Assembly: GCA_964345075.1 (NCBI GenBank)
Contig: CAYFPS010000006.1
Coordinates: 95,952-159,951 of the forward strand
Direction: 5' to 3'
DNA: 64,000 nucleotides
From: CAYFPS01 sp964345075
GTDB taxonomy: Bacteria; CAIWAD01
A model generated the notes under the pieces. That model saw only the letters and a program-made list of their open reading frames with translations, was not told the origin of the DNA and did not search any database. Of the stretch, positions 63,621 to 64,000 are shown one piece after another. Positions within the stretch are counted from its first letter, which is position 1. Every line of letters begins with the position of its first letter. The position numbers were made by a program, and so were the translations under genes.

Positions 63621-63735
63621 CAGCAAGCCAGATACCAGTTTCCAGCGATGCACTCTGAACTGGTACCTGGCAACTGGTTTCTGGAGACTTCTTCTGACTG
63701 GCTACAGGCTACTGAAGCCTGATCCACTGGCCTGA
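63621..63735. repeat. About 115-bp direct repeat, copy 1
   Basis: Starts CAGCAAGCCAG and ends in CCTGA. Copy 2 is at 63886-64000, offset about 265 bp, with roughly a dozen differences. Includes the shared blocks CGATGCACTCTGA and ACCTGGCAACTGGTTTCTGG. Confidence 0.7.
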
Positions 63736-63768
63736 CATGTTTGGGTGGCTTGACACTTTTTCAAAGCT

Positions 63769-63804
63769 ACGTCCGACACCACGTCCGACACGACGTCCGA
63801 CAAG
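63769..63804. repeat. 12-bp tandem repeat ACGTCCGACACC x3
   Basis: Units ACGTCCGACACC, ACGTCCGACACG and ACGTCCGACAAG are directly adjacent. The GTCCGAC core is the reverse complement of the GTCGGAC core in the 4949 array, with the same 12-bp period. Confidence 0.7.
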
Positions 63805-63885
63805 TACCTCGCGTAGGCGGGGGCAGCAAGCCAGCAAGCCAGCTGGCCAGTTACCAGCAAGCCAGCTGGTCAGCAGGCCAGTTAC

Positions 63886-64000
63886 CAGTAAGCCAGCAGA
63901 CCAGTTTCCTGCGATGCACTCTGACTTGTACCTGGCAACTGGTTTCTGGTGACTTCTTCTGACTGGCTACAGGCTGCTGAAGCCTGATCCAACCGCCTGA
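63886..64000. repeat. About 115-bp direct repeat, copy 2
   Basis: Second copy of the 63621 repeat, ending exactly at the window edge, so more copies may lie beyond. A CAGCAAGCCAGCTGG-type short tandem repeat fills 63837-63885 just before it. Confidence 0.7.

Overview
The window is 64 kb of a GC-rich bacterial genome, very probably a metagenome-assembled contig: there are two 10-N scaffold gaps and one likely single-base indel. Every gene I can support is on the plus strand, mostly in tightly packed operons with 1-14 bp stop/start overlaps. The gene content is Gram-negative: Tol-Pal, a TonB-dependent receptor, outer-membrane beta-barrels, many lipoproteins and heptose activation. C-terminal sorting domains ending in ASGVY...LLVK and a PorV/PorQ-like protein point to type IX secretion. 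That combination suggests a candidate lineage of the FCB superphylum (Fibrobacteres-Chlorobi-Bacteroidetes and relatives). I cannot place it more finely.

Layout. 1-4.6 kb: pal-tolQ-tolR-tolA/tonB-tolB-cpoB, then a 3' region ending in a strong terminator. 4.9-16.8 kb: a run headed by a 12-bp tandem repeat array and a putative promoter, with a DUF2723 membrane glycosyltransferase, GT2/GT39 enzymes, a DUF4837 lipoprotein, purE, rmlD, a polyprenol-phosphate mannose synthase, accA, a thioesterase and a Trm112-like peptide. 16.8-28.8 kb: yajC, def, fmt, a DUF6588 barrel, dxr, rseP, a TPR protein, tldE/tldD, a sodium/solute symporter coupled to a carbonic anhydrase, and an orphan FliL-like gene. 29-33.3 kb: a secreted protein, a FecR-domain protein and a large barrel. 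33.3-40.8 kb: hydrolase, polysaccharide deacetylase, two glycosyltransferases, folD, ddl, pabB. 41-53.4 kb: type IX cargo, a TonB receptor, PorV-like protein, lipoproteins and a TatT lipoprotein. 53.4-58.2 kb: an AT-richer island with a sorting-domain remnant, a beta-helix cargo protein and an AAA ATPase flanked by 33-bp direct repeats. 58.2-63 kb: TRAP transporter dctP-dctQ-dctM, a TPR/DUF3108 protein and rfaE2. 63-64 kb: non-coding, with a sigma54-like promoter, a possible structured RNA, a terminator, hairpins and direct repeats.

How the genes fit together: most build, energise or decorate the cell envelope (Tol-Pal, lipid-linked mannose/rhamnose sugars, type IX export, TonB uptake, TPR-TRAP uptake), mixed with housekeeping functions. 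The most unusual signal is not a gene. The 8-mer GTGATACA / TGTATCAC occurs about 54 times in both orientations and several reading frames, where about 2 are expected; it behaves like a selected genomic word such as a DNA-uptake or protein-binding signal. The second is that the TatT gene and the dctPQM genes look like one TPR-TRAP operon split by the 53.4-58.2 kb island.
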